Assembly (NCBI GenBank): GCA_021561035.1
Contig: CP067346.1
Coordinates: forward strand, 2,139,001-2,203,000
Length of the DNA: 64,000 nucleotides
Reading direction: 5' to 3'
Origin: Clostridioides sp. ES-S-0054-01
GTDB taxonomy: Bacteria; Bacillota; Clostridia; Peptostreptococcales; Peptostreptococcaceae
The stretch's first letter is position 1; every line of letters starts with the position of its first letter. Below, one piece after another: positions 7,836 to 16,372 of the stretch. The position numbers and the translations under genes were made by a program. The notes beneath the pieces were generated by a model. It searched no databases and was not told the origin of the DNA. It worked only from the letters and a program-made list of their open reading frames with translations.

Positions 7836-7875
7836 AAAAAGAGGCTTATCTCTATTTTGATACAGCCTCGTTTTT
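7836..7875 (-). terminator. Rho-independent terminator of the VanW-family gene
   Basis: GAGGCT (7841-7846) pairs with AGCCTC (7864-7869), with five T residues following on the minus strand, 30-70 bp after the vanW-like stop codon. Confidence 0.75.
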
Positions 7876-7904
7876 ATATTATAAATATCACTTAAAAAAA
7901 TTAT

Positions 7905-9164
7905 TTATTTTTTCAGTTCTTTATAAGAACTATTTGATATATGTTCTTTTTTTATGGCCTTTCCACTTGAATCTTTAAATATTCGATATGTAGAATACTT
8001 ATTTTGCCCAGTTTGTTTTACTTCTATGGATATATTCGGTTTGTCACCAGAATTACCATAGATTACTGATGATACACTTCCTCCACCTGCATAATTTTTA
8101 ATATATACAGGATGATTATATGGATTTTTAAACTTTAAGTTTAATCCCCCGTCGCTCACAGTAGCATCTCTTCCTCTAGGTACATAAGTAGATGCGGATG
8201 AATGGTTTGTAACTTGAGTTATCTCCATCCCTGAAAGAAGAGCAGCATTATAAATTGTTGAAGATGTTTGGCAAACACCTCCTCCTGCTGCTTGTTCTAG
8301 CTTACCATAAACTATAACTGGTGCATCTTTATAACCATTTGCTTTATTACTAGGTCCTGTAAGTTTATTATATGAAAATTCTTCACCTGGCATTAATAAT
8401 ACATCACTAGTTTTTCTTGCCGATAAACCTACATTATATGACCTACCTTCTACGGCCTGAGAATAAGTAGTTGAATATTGACCTATAACAGAATTCACAG
8501 CTTTTACTTGTTCAGTTGTTATATCTGGTTTTTGAAGATTTACTTTAAGTTCTAAAGATTTATGCTCTTTATTTTTTATCATATCATATATAGATTCTTT
8601 ATTTGCTGCTAAATCAAACTCTCTTCCCACGACAGAGTCTGTGTAATTCAATCCTCCACTTCCAACACTAATAGATGCATTTTTCATTTTGACATTAATA
8701 CTGTCTGCTATAGAAGATACTTTAGAACTAAGCTTTGCCTCATCATAACTGGATTCTATTTTTAGAGCTAGTTTATTTATTCTTATATCAATATATTTTT
8801 TTAAGTTTTGAAAGTAAGACCCTTTTTTTGTAGTCTCATATGCATTTTTCACAACTTCTTCTGTATTATATCTTAAATCAATATCTTTTGGAGATATCGT
8901 ATATTTTTTCCCATCATAGCTAAGATTTAAATCTTCTGGAGTATACTTATCTGTTATAGCCTTTAATGCTTCTTGTTTAGTCATATCAGATACATTTACT
9001 CCTTCTATATACACATTTTTAGCGATTTTCCCATTATACAGAAATCTGTTGTTAAAAAAATAAGTAAATCCTCCTATAGCTACAACTAAAATTGCTAATA
9101 CTATTATAATATTTCTCTTTTTTTCTTTTCCTAATCTTGAAACCCTTGTTGCACTTCTGCCCAT
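7905..9164 (-). CDS. VanW family cell-envelope protein
   Basis: A 419-residue exported or anchored protein. A basic N-terminus is followed by one transmembrane segment (about 18-36), a region resembling the PG_binding_4 domain (about 80-200) and a C-terminal VanW domain with the signatures GGGVCQTSSTIYNAAL and TNHSSASTYVPRGRDATVSDGGLNLKF. VanW proteins occur in some vancomycin-resistance clusters but are widespread in Gram-positives with unclear roles in the cell wall. There is no van resistance gene here, so resistance should not be inferred. A leftover terminator-like hairpin and the kinase-like gene lie downstream. Confidence 0.88.
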   Translation of the reverse strand: MGRSATRVSRLGKEKKRNIIIVLAILVVAIGGFTYFFNNRFLYNGKIAKNVYIEGVNVSDMTKQEALKAITDKYTPEDLNLSYDGKKYTISPKDIDLRYNTEEVVKNAYETTKKGSYFQNLKKYIDIRINKLALKIESSYDEAKLSSKVSSIADSINVKMKNASISVGSGGLNYTDSVVGREFDLAANKESIYDMIKNKEHKSLELKVNLQKPDITTEQVKAVNSVIGQYSTTYSQAVEGRSYNVGLSARKTSDVLLMPGEEFSYNKLTGPSNKANGYKDAPVIVYGKLEQAAGGGVCQTSSTIYNAALLSGMEITQVTNHSSASTYVPRGRDATVSDGGLNLKFKNPYNHPVYIKNYAGGGSVSSVIYGNSGDKPNISIEVKQTGQNKYSTYRIFKDSSGKAIKKEHISNSSYKELKK

Positions 9165-9398
9165 AACTTCACCTCATTTTAACACTCTTAATTTTGCATG
9201 ATAGAGTTTCCACTTCAAAACTACTTTAGATTATATTTGAATAGCTTTTTTTAAACAAGGAATTTAATCAAATGTAACTTTATTGTAAATTTATGTTTTA
9301 TAATTAGTTTTATTTTTGATATTTTTTATTATATTTTCATTATTTCTTAATAAAAAAATTGTTGATTTTATAATAATTAATTTTATTTATGTTGAAAT

Positions 9399-10028
9399 TT
9401 AAATGTAACCTATCACAGGATAATGGTCAGACAAGTAAATTTTTTCTACTGTATATCCTTTTATTTCAGTATTTTTATTGACAAAAATGTAATCTATTCT
9501 AGAGTTTGATTTTTCAAATGTGGGTAAATAAGACTTGTTTAGTGAAATGGCCATATCATTAAACATACTTAAAAAGACATTTTTCTCATTGAAATCACCA
9601 CACAAAACAACTGTCCCCACTAATCTGTTTCTATAGTCCATTATTTCGTCCAATTGTTTTGCTCTCTCCTGTCTATCAAGACCCAAGTGAGTATTTATTA
9701 TATTTATAATTCTTCCATATGCATTTATAGTTATACAAAGTGCTCCCCGTTGCTCTTTTTTACTAGTTAAGAAAAAATGGTTACTGTTTAGCATCTTAAA
9801 TTTTGTAAATGTACAAATACCATATATCATATTTACTTTTTTTACATTTGTAGCAAAGACACCATCCATATTTAAAACAGCTTTTAAAGCTAGAAATTGA
9901 GGATATAATACTTCTTGTAAACAAATTACATCACAATCCAACTGTTTTAAATATAGTCCCATTTTAGTTAGAGTTAATCTATTATTTGAATCCATACCTT
10001 TATGAATATTGTAGGTTACTATTTTCAT
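9399..10028 (-). CDS. Endonuclease/exonuclease/phosphatase (DNase I-like) family protein
   Basis: A 209-residue single-domain metal-dependent phosphohydrolase. Visible motifs are the N-terminal TYNIHKG, metal ligand CLQEVL, INTHLG, GDFNE, the C-terminal SRIDYIFV and the catalytic SDHYPV histidine. The family spans nucleases, phosphatases and sphingomyelinases. The closest general look is the small cardiolipin synthase/Mg-dependent endonuclease-like EEP proteins, and the true substrate cannot be read from sequence. There is no signal peptide, so it is cytoplasmic. The start has GAGGTG upstream. A terminator separates it from the 53-aa gene upstream, so the two are probably not cotranscribed. 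Confidence 0.87.
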   Translation of the reverse strand: MKIVTYNIHKGMDSNNRLTLTKMGLYLKQLDCDVICLQEVLYPQFLALKAVLNMDGVFATNVKKVNMIYGICTFTKFKMLNSNHFFLTSKKEQRGALCITINAYGRIINIINTHLGLDRQERAKQLDEIMDYRNRLVGTVVLCGDFNEKNVFLSMFNDMAISLNKSYLPTFEKSNSRIDYIFVNKNTEIKGYTVEKIYLSDHYPVIGYI

Positions 10029-10141
10029 AATAATATCACCTCTTATGCAATATAATACTTATTAAAGTTTAAACTTATTTACTTTTCACTTAAACCATTA
10101 CTTATCTTATAAAATCAAATACTTATAAACTTTATCACAAA

Positions 10142-10184
10142 AAAACCTAACTTAAGTATTTATATTCTACATAAGTTAGGTTTT
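10142..10184. terminator. Terminator of the 53-aa gene
   Basis: A 13-bp perfect stem (10142-10154 with 10172-10184) with A/T tails on both sides. It lies just downstream of the small minus-strand gene. Confidence 0.8.
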
Positions 10185-10219
10185 ATAAATTATTATAATA
10201 TTTATTATTTCATCCATTT

Positions 10220-10381
10220 CTAATGATGATTCTCCTTTTTTATCTTTTTCAATTTGCCTTCACTAACAACAAATAAAAATCCCATCTTCTTGTATATTTC
10301 ATCCAATTCAATTAAAGTTACTTCACCATTTTTTAAATTTGTTAATGTTATATCTTGTATTCTTCTTGATGGAATTATCAT
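10220..10381 (-). CDS. Small protein (53 aa) with LexA-like promoter boxes
   Basis: An open frame of 53 codons starting MIIPSRRIQDITLTNLKN and ending in a lysine-rich tail (KLKKIKKENHH). It has its own promoter (TTGAAT/TATAAT, 17-bp spacing), three GAAC-N4-GTxT boxes and a following terminator, all good evidence of a real gene. AAAGGAG precedes the ATG at slightly long spacing. No transmembrane segment or known domain is seen; the first half resembles a small beta-strand-rich fold. The promoter suggests DNA-damage induction. Function unknown. Confidence 0.7.
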   Translation of the reverse strand: MIIPSRRIQDITLTNLKNGEVTLIELDEIYKKMGFLFVVSEGKLKKIKKENHH

Positions 10382-10478
10382 AAGTTATCAACACTCCTTT
10401 AAATTCTTTTTAATCTTTATATTTAAATATATTTATGCATTATGATATATATTCATAAATTATTAAAATAAATTCAAA

Positions 10479-10543
10479 AAACACCCGTTCTGCAAACATT
10501 CGTTCTGTATATTTATTATACACCATACAGATGTTCGATTCAA
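10479..10543 (-). promoter_or_regulatory. Sigma-A promoter with three LexA-like (SOS) boxes
   Basis: Minus strand: -35 TTGAAT (10538-10543), 17-bp spacer, -10 TATAAT (10515-10520). GAACATCTGTAT (10525-10536) lies in the spacer, and GAACGAATGTTT (10494-10505) and GAACGGGTGTTT (10479-10490) lie just after the -10. They resemble Gram-positive LexA sites (GAAC-N4-GTTC/T). The rest of 10382-10723 holds only the DUF819 gene terminator. Confidence 0.65.
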
Positions 10544-10640
10544 TACAAAAATTAAATATATCTCGATTTTGGTAAATTTTACAATATTATACACTAAATA
10601 TGTCAAAATATCTTCTTGAAATAAATTATCTTGTCAAACA

Positions 10641-10690
10641 AAAAAAGCCATTTCAATAAAAGCTTATGCTTAAATTAAAATGACTTTTCT
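10641..10690 (-). terminator. Terminator of the DUF819 gene
   Basis: 10645-10657 pairs with 10674-10686 (one G-U on the minus strand) and is followed by a run of seven T on that strand. Confidence 0.75.
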
Positions 10691-10723
10691 TACTTAAATT
10701 ATTAATTTTATACCATATTTTTA

Positions 10724-11893
10724 TTAAGCTAACATATGTAGTATTTGAGTTACCATAAGAGCACAATAAGTACCTATAATATTTCCTAAAAGCCCCATAA
10801 GTACACCTACTGGTATTAATACAGGATTATGAACCCCAGCAATCATAGGAGCTGTTGTTACCCCACCTATATTAGCTATACTTCCTACCTCACAGGTAAA
10901 TAAATCAAGTTTAAATAGTTTTGCAAGCCCTATAAATGAAATCGCATGTACAAAAACTACTACTAATCCAAACATTATGTAAACAGGTGCTTCTGATAAT
11001 CCAAAGAAATTTGCTTTACTACCTGTAGCTGCAAGAAGTACATACATAAACACATTTCCTACCAGTGTACTTCCCTTAAGCTTTGATACTTTTGTCATAC
11101 CTAATAATATTGACACTGTAGATGCAACAAGTACTACCCACATAGTTTCATTAAGTATACCTGAAGTTGGAAGTATTTTAGATACAATTTGTGCGAAAGC
11201 TGCAACTCCAAACCCAACAGAAAGTAAAATCATAAGTTCTACAAATGTAGGTGATGTATTGTCACTATTTTCTTTTTCAAGTTTTGATGTAACCTCATCT
11301 ATAAAACTTGTATCACACTTTGTCCATTTGTTAAATCTAGCTCCAAACTTTACAGACATTAGACAAATAGACATCCATACTGTATATCCTATAGAACCCA
11401 TAAGTATCGCATAACTAAGACCTTCTTCTGCAACTCCTAGAGCATTAGCTGCTGCAATCATATTTGATGAGCCACCTATCCATGAACCAGATGCTGCTCC
11501 AAGAATTTTCCATGAATCTGCACCCATTGAGCCTTTAAAAATTATGAATGCTATAACAAATCCAAGCATAAATGTAAATGTAGCACAGAAAAATGATAGT
11601 AACATTTTAGGCCCCATCTTTAATATTTTTCTTAAATCACATTGAATTAATAAGAACACCAACATTAATGGAAGGAAATTTACTGTTATTATATTTTGAT
11701 ACGTTCCAACATCTTCATTTTGTGCAAATAAACCGAATGATGCAAGTATAGCTGAGCCTAAATATATTAAAAGCATTGGATTAATAACATCAAATACCTT
11801 CCATTTTAATTTATCAACCATAAAGAAAATTACACCTACGAATACAATCAAGAAACTACAATATACAAATCCATTCTCAATCACATTATACAC
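10724..11893 (-). CDS. DUF819 family integral membrane protein
   Basis: A 389-residue polytopic protein with roughly ten hydrophobic helices. The conserved central motif GAASGSWIGGSSNMIAAANALGV and the C-terminal SIANIGGVTTAPMIAGVHNPVLIPVGVLMGLLGN repeat are hallmarks of DUF819 (YjcL-like) proteins, which look like two-fold secondary transporters. The substrate is not known. AAAGGG precedes the ATG. It is a single gene with its own terminator and stands divergent from the M42 peptidase gene across 461 bp. Confidence 0.85.
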   Translation of the reverse strand: MYNVIENGFVYCSFLIVFVGVIFFMVDKLKWKVFDVINPMLLIYLGSAILASFGLFAQNEDVGTYQNIITVNFLPLMLVFLLIQCDLRKILKMGPKMLLSFFCATFTFMLGFVIAFIIFKGSMGADSWKILGAASGSWIGGSSNMIAAANALGVAEEGLSYAILMGSIGYTVWMSICLMSVKFGARFNKWTKCDTSFIDEVTSKLEKENSDNTSPTFVELMILLSVGFGVAAFAQIVSKILPTSGILNETMWVVLVASTVSILLGMTKVSKLKGSTLVGNVFMYVLLAATGSKANFFGLSEAPVYIMFGLVVVFVHAISFIGLAKLFKLDLFTCEVGSIANIGGVTTAPMIAGVHNPVLIPVGVLMGLLGNIIGTYCALMVTQILHMLA

Positions 11894-12354
11894 ACCCTTT
11901 CTTTTCCTAATTAATTTGATTTTTTATGATTCCTAAGTAAAGACTTTTTTCAGACAATAAACAATTAAAATAAATATTTTTACCTAAATCATACTAATTA
12001 AATACATATATGACTAAATATTTACATATATTAATAAAGGTCTACAAATTAATTACTTTAGATATGAATAATCTGAATTTAAAATCTTTTTCAACAATTA
12101 TTTTATTACTAAAATTTTTATTTGTAAAGATAATTAAACTAAATATTTTATTATTTATCTATTTTGTTTTGTATTTATTCCTATTAATTATTAAATCAAA
12201 CTATTTTCACTTTAAATCTACATGATGTAAATTAAATTTATTTTATATACTTTTTTTTAAATACGTTTAGATTTTTTTCTTTCAATTTTAGTTTTCAGAA
12301 CATTCGTATTTATGTTATAATTTGTATGAATATATTTATTTAGGAGGAAATAAT
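11894..12354. other. Divergent intergenic region
   Basis: 461 bp of very AT-rich DNA between DUF819 and the M42 peptidase. The only clear signal is the peptidase promoter: -10 TATAAT (12316-12321) with GAACATTCGTAT (12298-12309) in the spacer, partly matching the LexA-like boxes described elsewhere. A 71-codon plus-strand frame (12010-12225) has no ribosome binding site and looks like low-complexity chance. Confidence 0.6.
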
Positions 12355-13395
12355 ATGAATTTAAATTTAACTAATACTATAAATTTAATGAAAAAATATT
12401 TGGACATTCCAAGCCCAGCTGGGTATACTGAAAATGCAGTTTTAGAAAGTAAAAAAGATTTTGAGGATTTAGGTCTTGATACTATTCTTACAAAAAAAGG
12501 TGCGCTTATAGCTACTCTTCCTGGTGAAGATGATTTAAATCAAATAACAATATCTGCACATATGGATACACTTGGAGCTATGGTAAAAGAAATATCATCT
12601 GATGGTACTCTTAAGTATCATAAAGTTGGTGGTGGATGTTGGAATGCTATAGAAGGAGAAAACTGCACTGTTATAACTAGAAAAGGTAAAAAAATTAGAG
12701 GAAGTGTTGTATTTAAATATGCTTCTACTCATATATATGGTCAAACAAAAGCTGCAACTGAAAGAAATGAAGAAACAATGATTATTAGACTTGATGAAAA
12801 AGTATTTACAAAGCAAGATGTATTAGATTTAGGAATAAGTGTTGGGGATTTTGTGTGTCTAGACCATCGCTTTGAAGCTACAGAATCTGGTTTTATAAAA
12901 TCTAGATATATAGATAATAAATCAGCTGTGGCAATGGTTCTTGAAATATGTAGATATTTTAAGGAAAATAATTTAACACCTAAACATACTACTAACTTTT
13001 ATATAAGTAATTATGAAGAAATTGGGCATGGTGTGTCTAAATGTTTACCTGAAAAAACAAAAGAATTTGTAGCAATAGATATAGCACCTACTGGACCAAG
13101 TCAAACATCTAGTGAACATGGTGTAACTATAGTTGCAAAAGATAATTTATCATTATATGATTTTAATTTAAGAAACAAACTTGTCGATGTTGCACAAGAC
13201 AATAATTTAGACTACGCTGTTGATGTATTTACTTTCTACGGTTCAGATGCTTCAGAAGCTATTCGTTGGGGAGAAGATGTTCAAATAGCATGTGTTGGTC
13301 CTGGAACAAACAATAGTCACCACTATGAAAGAACACATATAGAAGCTATTGAGAATACACTAAAACTACTTATAAATTATATGCTTAAAGAATAA
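12355..13395 (+). CDS. M42 family metallopeptidase (glutamyl aminopeptidase/endoglucanase-like)
   Basis: A cytoplasmic dinuclear zinc aminopeptidase of 346 residues. Metal and catalytic motifs are visible: AHMDTLG (His/Asp), YIDNKSAVAM (bridging Asp), NYEEIGHG (catalytic and metal Glu), AIDIAP (Asp) and the C-terminal NNSHHYERTH His. M42 enzymes form large tetrahedral complexes that trim peptides from the N-terminus, which suits an amino-acid-fermenting organism. The start is the ATG at 12355 after TAGGAGG; an ATG 11 codons upstream would include the ribosome binding site. Monocistronic, with a terminator downstream. Confidence 0.9.
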   Translation: MNLNLTNTINLMKKYLDIPSPAGYTENAVLESKKDFEDLGLDTILTKKGALIATLPGEDDLNQITISAHMDTLGAMVKEISSDGTLKYHKVGGGCWNAIEGENCTVITRKGKKIRGSVVFKYASTHIYGQTKAATERNEETMIIRLDEKVFTKQDVLDLGISVGDFVCLDHRFEATESGFIKSRYIDNKSAVAMVLEICRYFKENNLTPKHTTNFYISNYEEIGHGVSKCLPEKTKEFVAIDIAPTGPSQTSSEHGVTIVAKDNLSLYDFNLRNKLVDVAQDNNLDYAVDVFTFYGSDASEAIRWGEDVQIACVGPGTNNSHHYERTHIEAIENTLKLLINYMLKE

Positions 13396-13433
13396 TTAAT
13401 TATATATTTTATCAAAGTCAATTCTTAACAAAT

Positions 13434-13480
13434 AACCAACTTTAATTTTTATTTTTATACAAAAATTGGTTTTTATATAG
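13434..13480 (+). terminator. Probable terminator of the M42 peptidase gene
   Basis: AACCAA (13434-13439) pairs with TTGGTT (13466-13471), with extra A/T pairing inside and a T-rich tail. Confidence 0.6.
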
Positions 13481-13518
13481 ACTTAATTTCAATTTACTAC
13501 TATTATATAAGTAGCTTC

Positions 13519-13583
13519 AATTTTCTTTAGTTAATTTTTATTATAATTTATATAAATTGTGTAAAAATTTTCTTTAGTTAATT
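13519..13583 (+). repeat. 18-bp direct repeat upstream of the hydrogenase maturation operon
   Basis: AATTTTCTTTAGTTAATT occurs identically at 13519-13536 and 13566-13583 (47 bp apart). A TATAAT sequence (13542-13547) lies between the copies. They may be tandem regulator sites or part of the leader; no known motif is recognised. Confidence 0.6.
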
Positions 13584-13699
13584 GTTGTTAAATTAAATTT
13601 TTACAAGCTAAACCTACCAGAAAAGAGTTATCTAATCTGTAAGGAAATAGTTTAATATAGCACATTATACTTGTGTAATTAATGACTTTTCTTTTGTAG

Positions 13700-13728
13700 A
13701 AACTTTTCTTTACAAAGAAAAGTTTTTT
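13700..13728 (+). terminator. Terminator hairpin in front of the hyd operon
   Basis: An 11-bp stem (13700-13710 with 13715-13725) and a run of T lie about 50 bp before the TM1266-family start codon. The same 3' arm can also pair with 13684-13698, making a second version of the stem. It may end an upstream small RNA or act as an attenuator. Apart from the direct repeat and this hairpin, 13396-13775 shows no gene. Confidence 0.65.
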
Positions 13729-13775
13729 GATTTTGGATTTGTTTGAGACATATTTTCTGCGTTAGGAGGATATTT

Positions 13776-14027
13776 ATGAAAAAGGTTGCAGTTATAAGTG
13801 CTATTTTGGAAGAACCAAAAGAATGTCAGATTAAATTCAATGATGTTGTATCAGGTTTTAAAGGTATTATTAAAGGAAGAATGGGAATTCCTTGCGAAAA
13901 AGAAGGCGTATCAATCGTATGCATAGCAGTTGTTGGCGAAATGGACACTATTAATAGTTTGACTGGTAAATTGGGAAATATACCTCACGTATCTGTAAAA
14001 ACTAGTATATCAAAAAAAGAAATTTAA
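13776..14027 (+). CDS. TM1266-family iron-only hydrogenase system regulator
   Basis: An 83-residue ACT-like/ferredoxin-fold small protein (MKKVAVISAILEEPKECQ, a central VSGFKGIIKGRMGIP, and VVGEMDTINSLTGKLG). This family (putative iron-only hydrogenase system regulator, TM1266) is almost always next to hydE/hydF/hydG. A regulatory role is inferred from context; the fold resembles small nickel-regulator C-terminal domains. The ATG at 13776 after TTAGGAGG is the start; an in-frame ATG 11 codons upstream lacks a site. First gene of the operon, 14 bp before hydF. Confidence 0.88.
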   Translation: MKKVAVISAILEEPKECQIKFNDVVSGFKGIIKGRMGIPCEKEGVSIVCIAVVGEMDTINSLTGKLGNIPHVSVKTSISKKEI

Positions 14028-14041
14028 GGTGGTGAGTACAA

Positions 14042-15250
14042 ATGAGTCTAAATTCTACTCCACAATCAATAAGAGTACATATAGGTCTCTTTGGCAAAAG
14101 AAATGCAGGTAAATCTAGCATAATAAACGCTATAACAAATCAAAGTGCTGCAATAGTCTCAGATATTGCTGGAACTACTACAGACCCAGTATTTAGACCA
14201 ATGGAAATCCTTCCTATAGGACCTTGTGTTCTTATAGATACTGCCGGTCTTGATGACATTGGTGAGCTTGGTGAACTTAGAATAAGTAAATCACTTGATG
14301 TTTTAGAAAAGACAGATATAGCTTTACTAGTAGTGGATTGCCAAATTGGTATATCAAAAGAAGATTTATCACTAATTGAAAAGTTTAATGATAAGAATAT
14401 ACCTCATATTTTAATTCTTAACAAGATTGATACAATTGAGAATCAATCAGAAATTTTGAACCTAGCTAAAAATAAAGTTAAATGTCCAGTTGTTTCTGTC
14501 TCATCAACAGATAAAATTGGGATTGAAGATTTAAAAAATGAAATAATAAGAGTTTTACCTAAAGATAGCACTGAATTTAGATTGGTATCAGATTTAATTG
14601 AGCCAAATGATTTAGTTGTTTTAGTTGTTCCAATAGATAAAGCAGCTCCAAAAGGTAGACTTATACTTCCTCAACAGCAAGTTATAAGAGATGTTTTGGA
14701 TAATGGGGCAATTTCTATAGTTACAAAAGAAGATAGTTTAAAAGAAACTCTATCTAATTTGGGTAAAAAACCTAAGCTTGTTATTACTGACTCTCAAGTA
14801 TTTCCACAAGTAGATAAAGATACTCCAAAAGATATTCCTCTTACATCTTTTTCTATATTATTTGCTAGACAAAAGGGAGACCTTAAAGAATTGATTAATG
14901 GCGCTTACGCTTTAGAAAATTTAAAAGATGGTGATAAAGTCTTGATGGCCGAAGGATGTACTCATCACAGACAGACTGATGATATTGGAACAGTAAAAAT
15001 ACCTAATATGATTAGAAAGAAAACTGGTAAAAATATTAGTTTTGAATTTAGTTCTGGAATATCATTCACTGAAGATATAAATAAATATGCCCTTGTAGTT
15101 CACTGTGGAGCTTGTATGATGAATAGAGTTGGAATGTTATCTAGAATTGAAAAGGCAAAATCTTTCAATGTACCTATTGTAAACTATGGTATCTTAATAG
15201 CATATGTAAAAGGTATTTTGGAAAGATCGCTTGAACTTTTCAATTACTAA
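14042..15250 (+). CDS. hydF: [FeFe] hydrogenase H-cluster maturation GTPase HydF
   Basis: The scaffold/carrier protein on which the diiron subcluster is built before transfer to the hydrogenase. The N-terminal GTPase domain has G1 GKRNAGKSS (around 18-26), G3 DTAGLDD (around 62) and G4 NKID (around 128). A central dimerisation domain follows. The C-terminal cluster-binding domain has CTHHRQTDD and HCGACMM, the CxH...CxxC ligand set. At 402 residues it is the normal family size. GGTGGTG precedes the ATG. It sits second in the operon, between the TM1266-family gene and hydE. Confidence 0.96.
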   Translation: MSLNSTPQSIRVHIGLFGKRNAGKSSIINAITNQSAAIVSDIAGTTTDPVFRPMEILPIGPCVLIDTAGLDDIGELGELRISKSLDVLEKTDIALLVVDCQIGISKEDLSLIEKFNDKNIPHILILNKIDTIENQSEILNLAKNKVKCPVVSVSSTDKIGIEDLKNEIIRVLPKDSTEFRLVSDLIEPNDLVVLVVPIDKAAPKGRLILPQQQVIRDVLDNGAISIVTKEDSLKETLSNLGKKPKLVITDSQVFPQVDKDTPKDIPLTSFSILFARQKGDLKELINGAYALENLKDGDKVLMAEGCTHHRQTDDIGTVKIPNMIRKKTGKNISFEFSSGISFTEDINKYALVVHCGACMMNRVGMLSRIEKAKSFNVPIVNYGILIAYVKGILERSLELFNY

Positions 15251-15286
15251 AAATTTAACTATATTTAATAATTACATATTTGGAAT

Positions 15287-16372
15287 ATGACTAAGAATAA
15301 GATTAAATACTTTATAGATAAACTTTACAGCATTAATTCATTAAGTTTTGATGAACTACTATATTTAATAGAAAATATCGACAATGAAGAATATAACTTT
15401 GAACAAAATTTAAGAAACTATCTTTATAAACAAGCTAGCGACATGAGAAATAAACATTATGGAAATAGAGTCTACTTGAGAGGACTTATAGAACTTACAA
15501 ACTATTGTAAAAACAATTGCTACTATTGTGGAATACAATCTTCCAATAAAAATATCATAAGATACAGGCTTTCACTTGATGAAATACTTGAATGTTGTGA
15601 TATAGGTTATAAAATAGGATACAGAACATTTGTTTTGCAAGGTGGTGAAGATACATATTTTACTGATGATAAAATATGTGAAATTATTTCAAGCATAAAA
15701 AATAAATATGAGGATTGTGCCATAACCCTATCACTAGGAGAAAAGAGTTATGACTCGTATAAAAAATACTTTTCATGTGGTGCTGATAGATATCTTTTAA
15801 GACATGAAACTGCTACAGACAGTCATTATAAAAAATTACATCCGCCAAACATTAAGCTTAGTACTAGAAAAGAATGCCTAAAACACCTTAAGGAAATTGG
15901 TTATCAAGTAGGTGCTGGATTTATGGTCGATTCACCATTTCAGAGCAATGATGACCTTGTTCGTGACTTATTATACCTAAAAGAATTAAATCCTCATATG
16001 GTTGGAATAGGACCTTTTATTCCACACCATGATACAATATTTAAGGATTATAAACATGGAGATTTAGAAAAGACATTACTTATGCTTTCAATTACAAGAC
16101 TTCTACTTCCAAAAGTTTTATTACCTGCTACAACAGCTCTTGCATCTATAAACCCTAGTGGTAGAAATGCAGGTCTTTTAGCTGGCTGTAATGTAATTAT
16201 GCCAAACCTTTCTCCTCAAGAATTTAGAAAACAATATTCTCTTTACGATAACAAAGCCTTTACTGGTCAAGAAGCTTGTGAATATCACCAAAGTTTAGAA
16301 GAAAACATCAAGTCATTAGGACTTAAGGTCGACTATTCTCGCGGTGATAATATTGAATGGAGGCGTTTGTAA
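15287..16372 (+). CDS. hydE: [FeFe] hydrogenase maturase HydE (radical SAM)
   Basis: A radical SAM enzyme that, with HydG and HydF, makes the diiron site of [FeFe] hydrogenase; it is proposed to act on the HydG-derived Fe(CO)2(CN)-cysteine synthon to build the dithiomethylamine bridge. The CxxxCxxC motif is CKNNCYYC around residue 78, with the preceding YGNRVYLRGLIELTNYC typical of HydE/BioB-like folds. FVLQGGED and a TIM-barrel pattern follow; length (361) is normal. The ribosome binding site is weak (TTTGGA), so translation may be coupled to hydF 36 bp upstream. It abuts hydG with no gap. Confidence 0.95.
   Translation: MTKNKIKYFIDKLYSINSLSFDELLYLIENIDNEEYNFEQNLRNYLYKQASDMRNKHYGNRVYLRGLIELTNYCKNNCYYCGIQSSNKNIIRYRLSLDEILECCDIGYKIGYRTFVLQGGEDTYFTDDKICEIISSIKNKYEDCAITLSLGEKSYDSYKKYFSCGADRYLLRHETATDSHYKKLHPPNIKLSTRKECLKHLKEIGYQVGAGFMVDSPFQSNDDLVRDLLYLKELNPHMVGIGPFIPHHDTIFKDYKHGDLEKTLLMLSITRLLLPKVLLPATTALASINPSGRNAGLLAGCNVIMPNLSPQEFRKQYSLYDNKAFTGQEACEYHQSLEENIKSLGLKVDYSRGDNIEWRRL

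Noticed and set aside
7905-9164. Vancomycin resistance from the VanW family gene
   Set aside because: No vanHAX or vanRS genes are present, and VanW-family proteins are common without resistance.
12010-12225. 71-codon hydrophobic plus-strand frame
   Set aside because: No ribosome binding site; composition is that of raw AT-rich DNA (Ile, Leu, Lys, Phe, Tyr), and no family is recognised.
13540-13700. Known riboswitch before the hyd operon
   Set aside because: I looked for c-di-GMP, T-box (conserved TGGNACC core) and other common motifs and did not find them; only a hairpin and repeats are supported.
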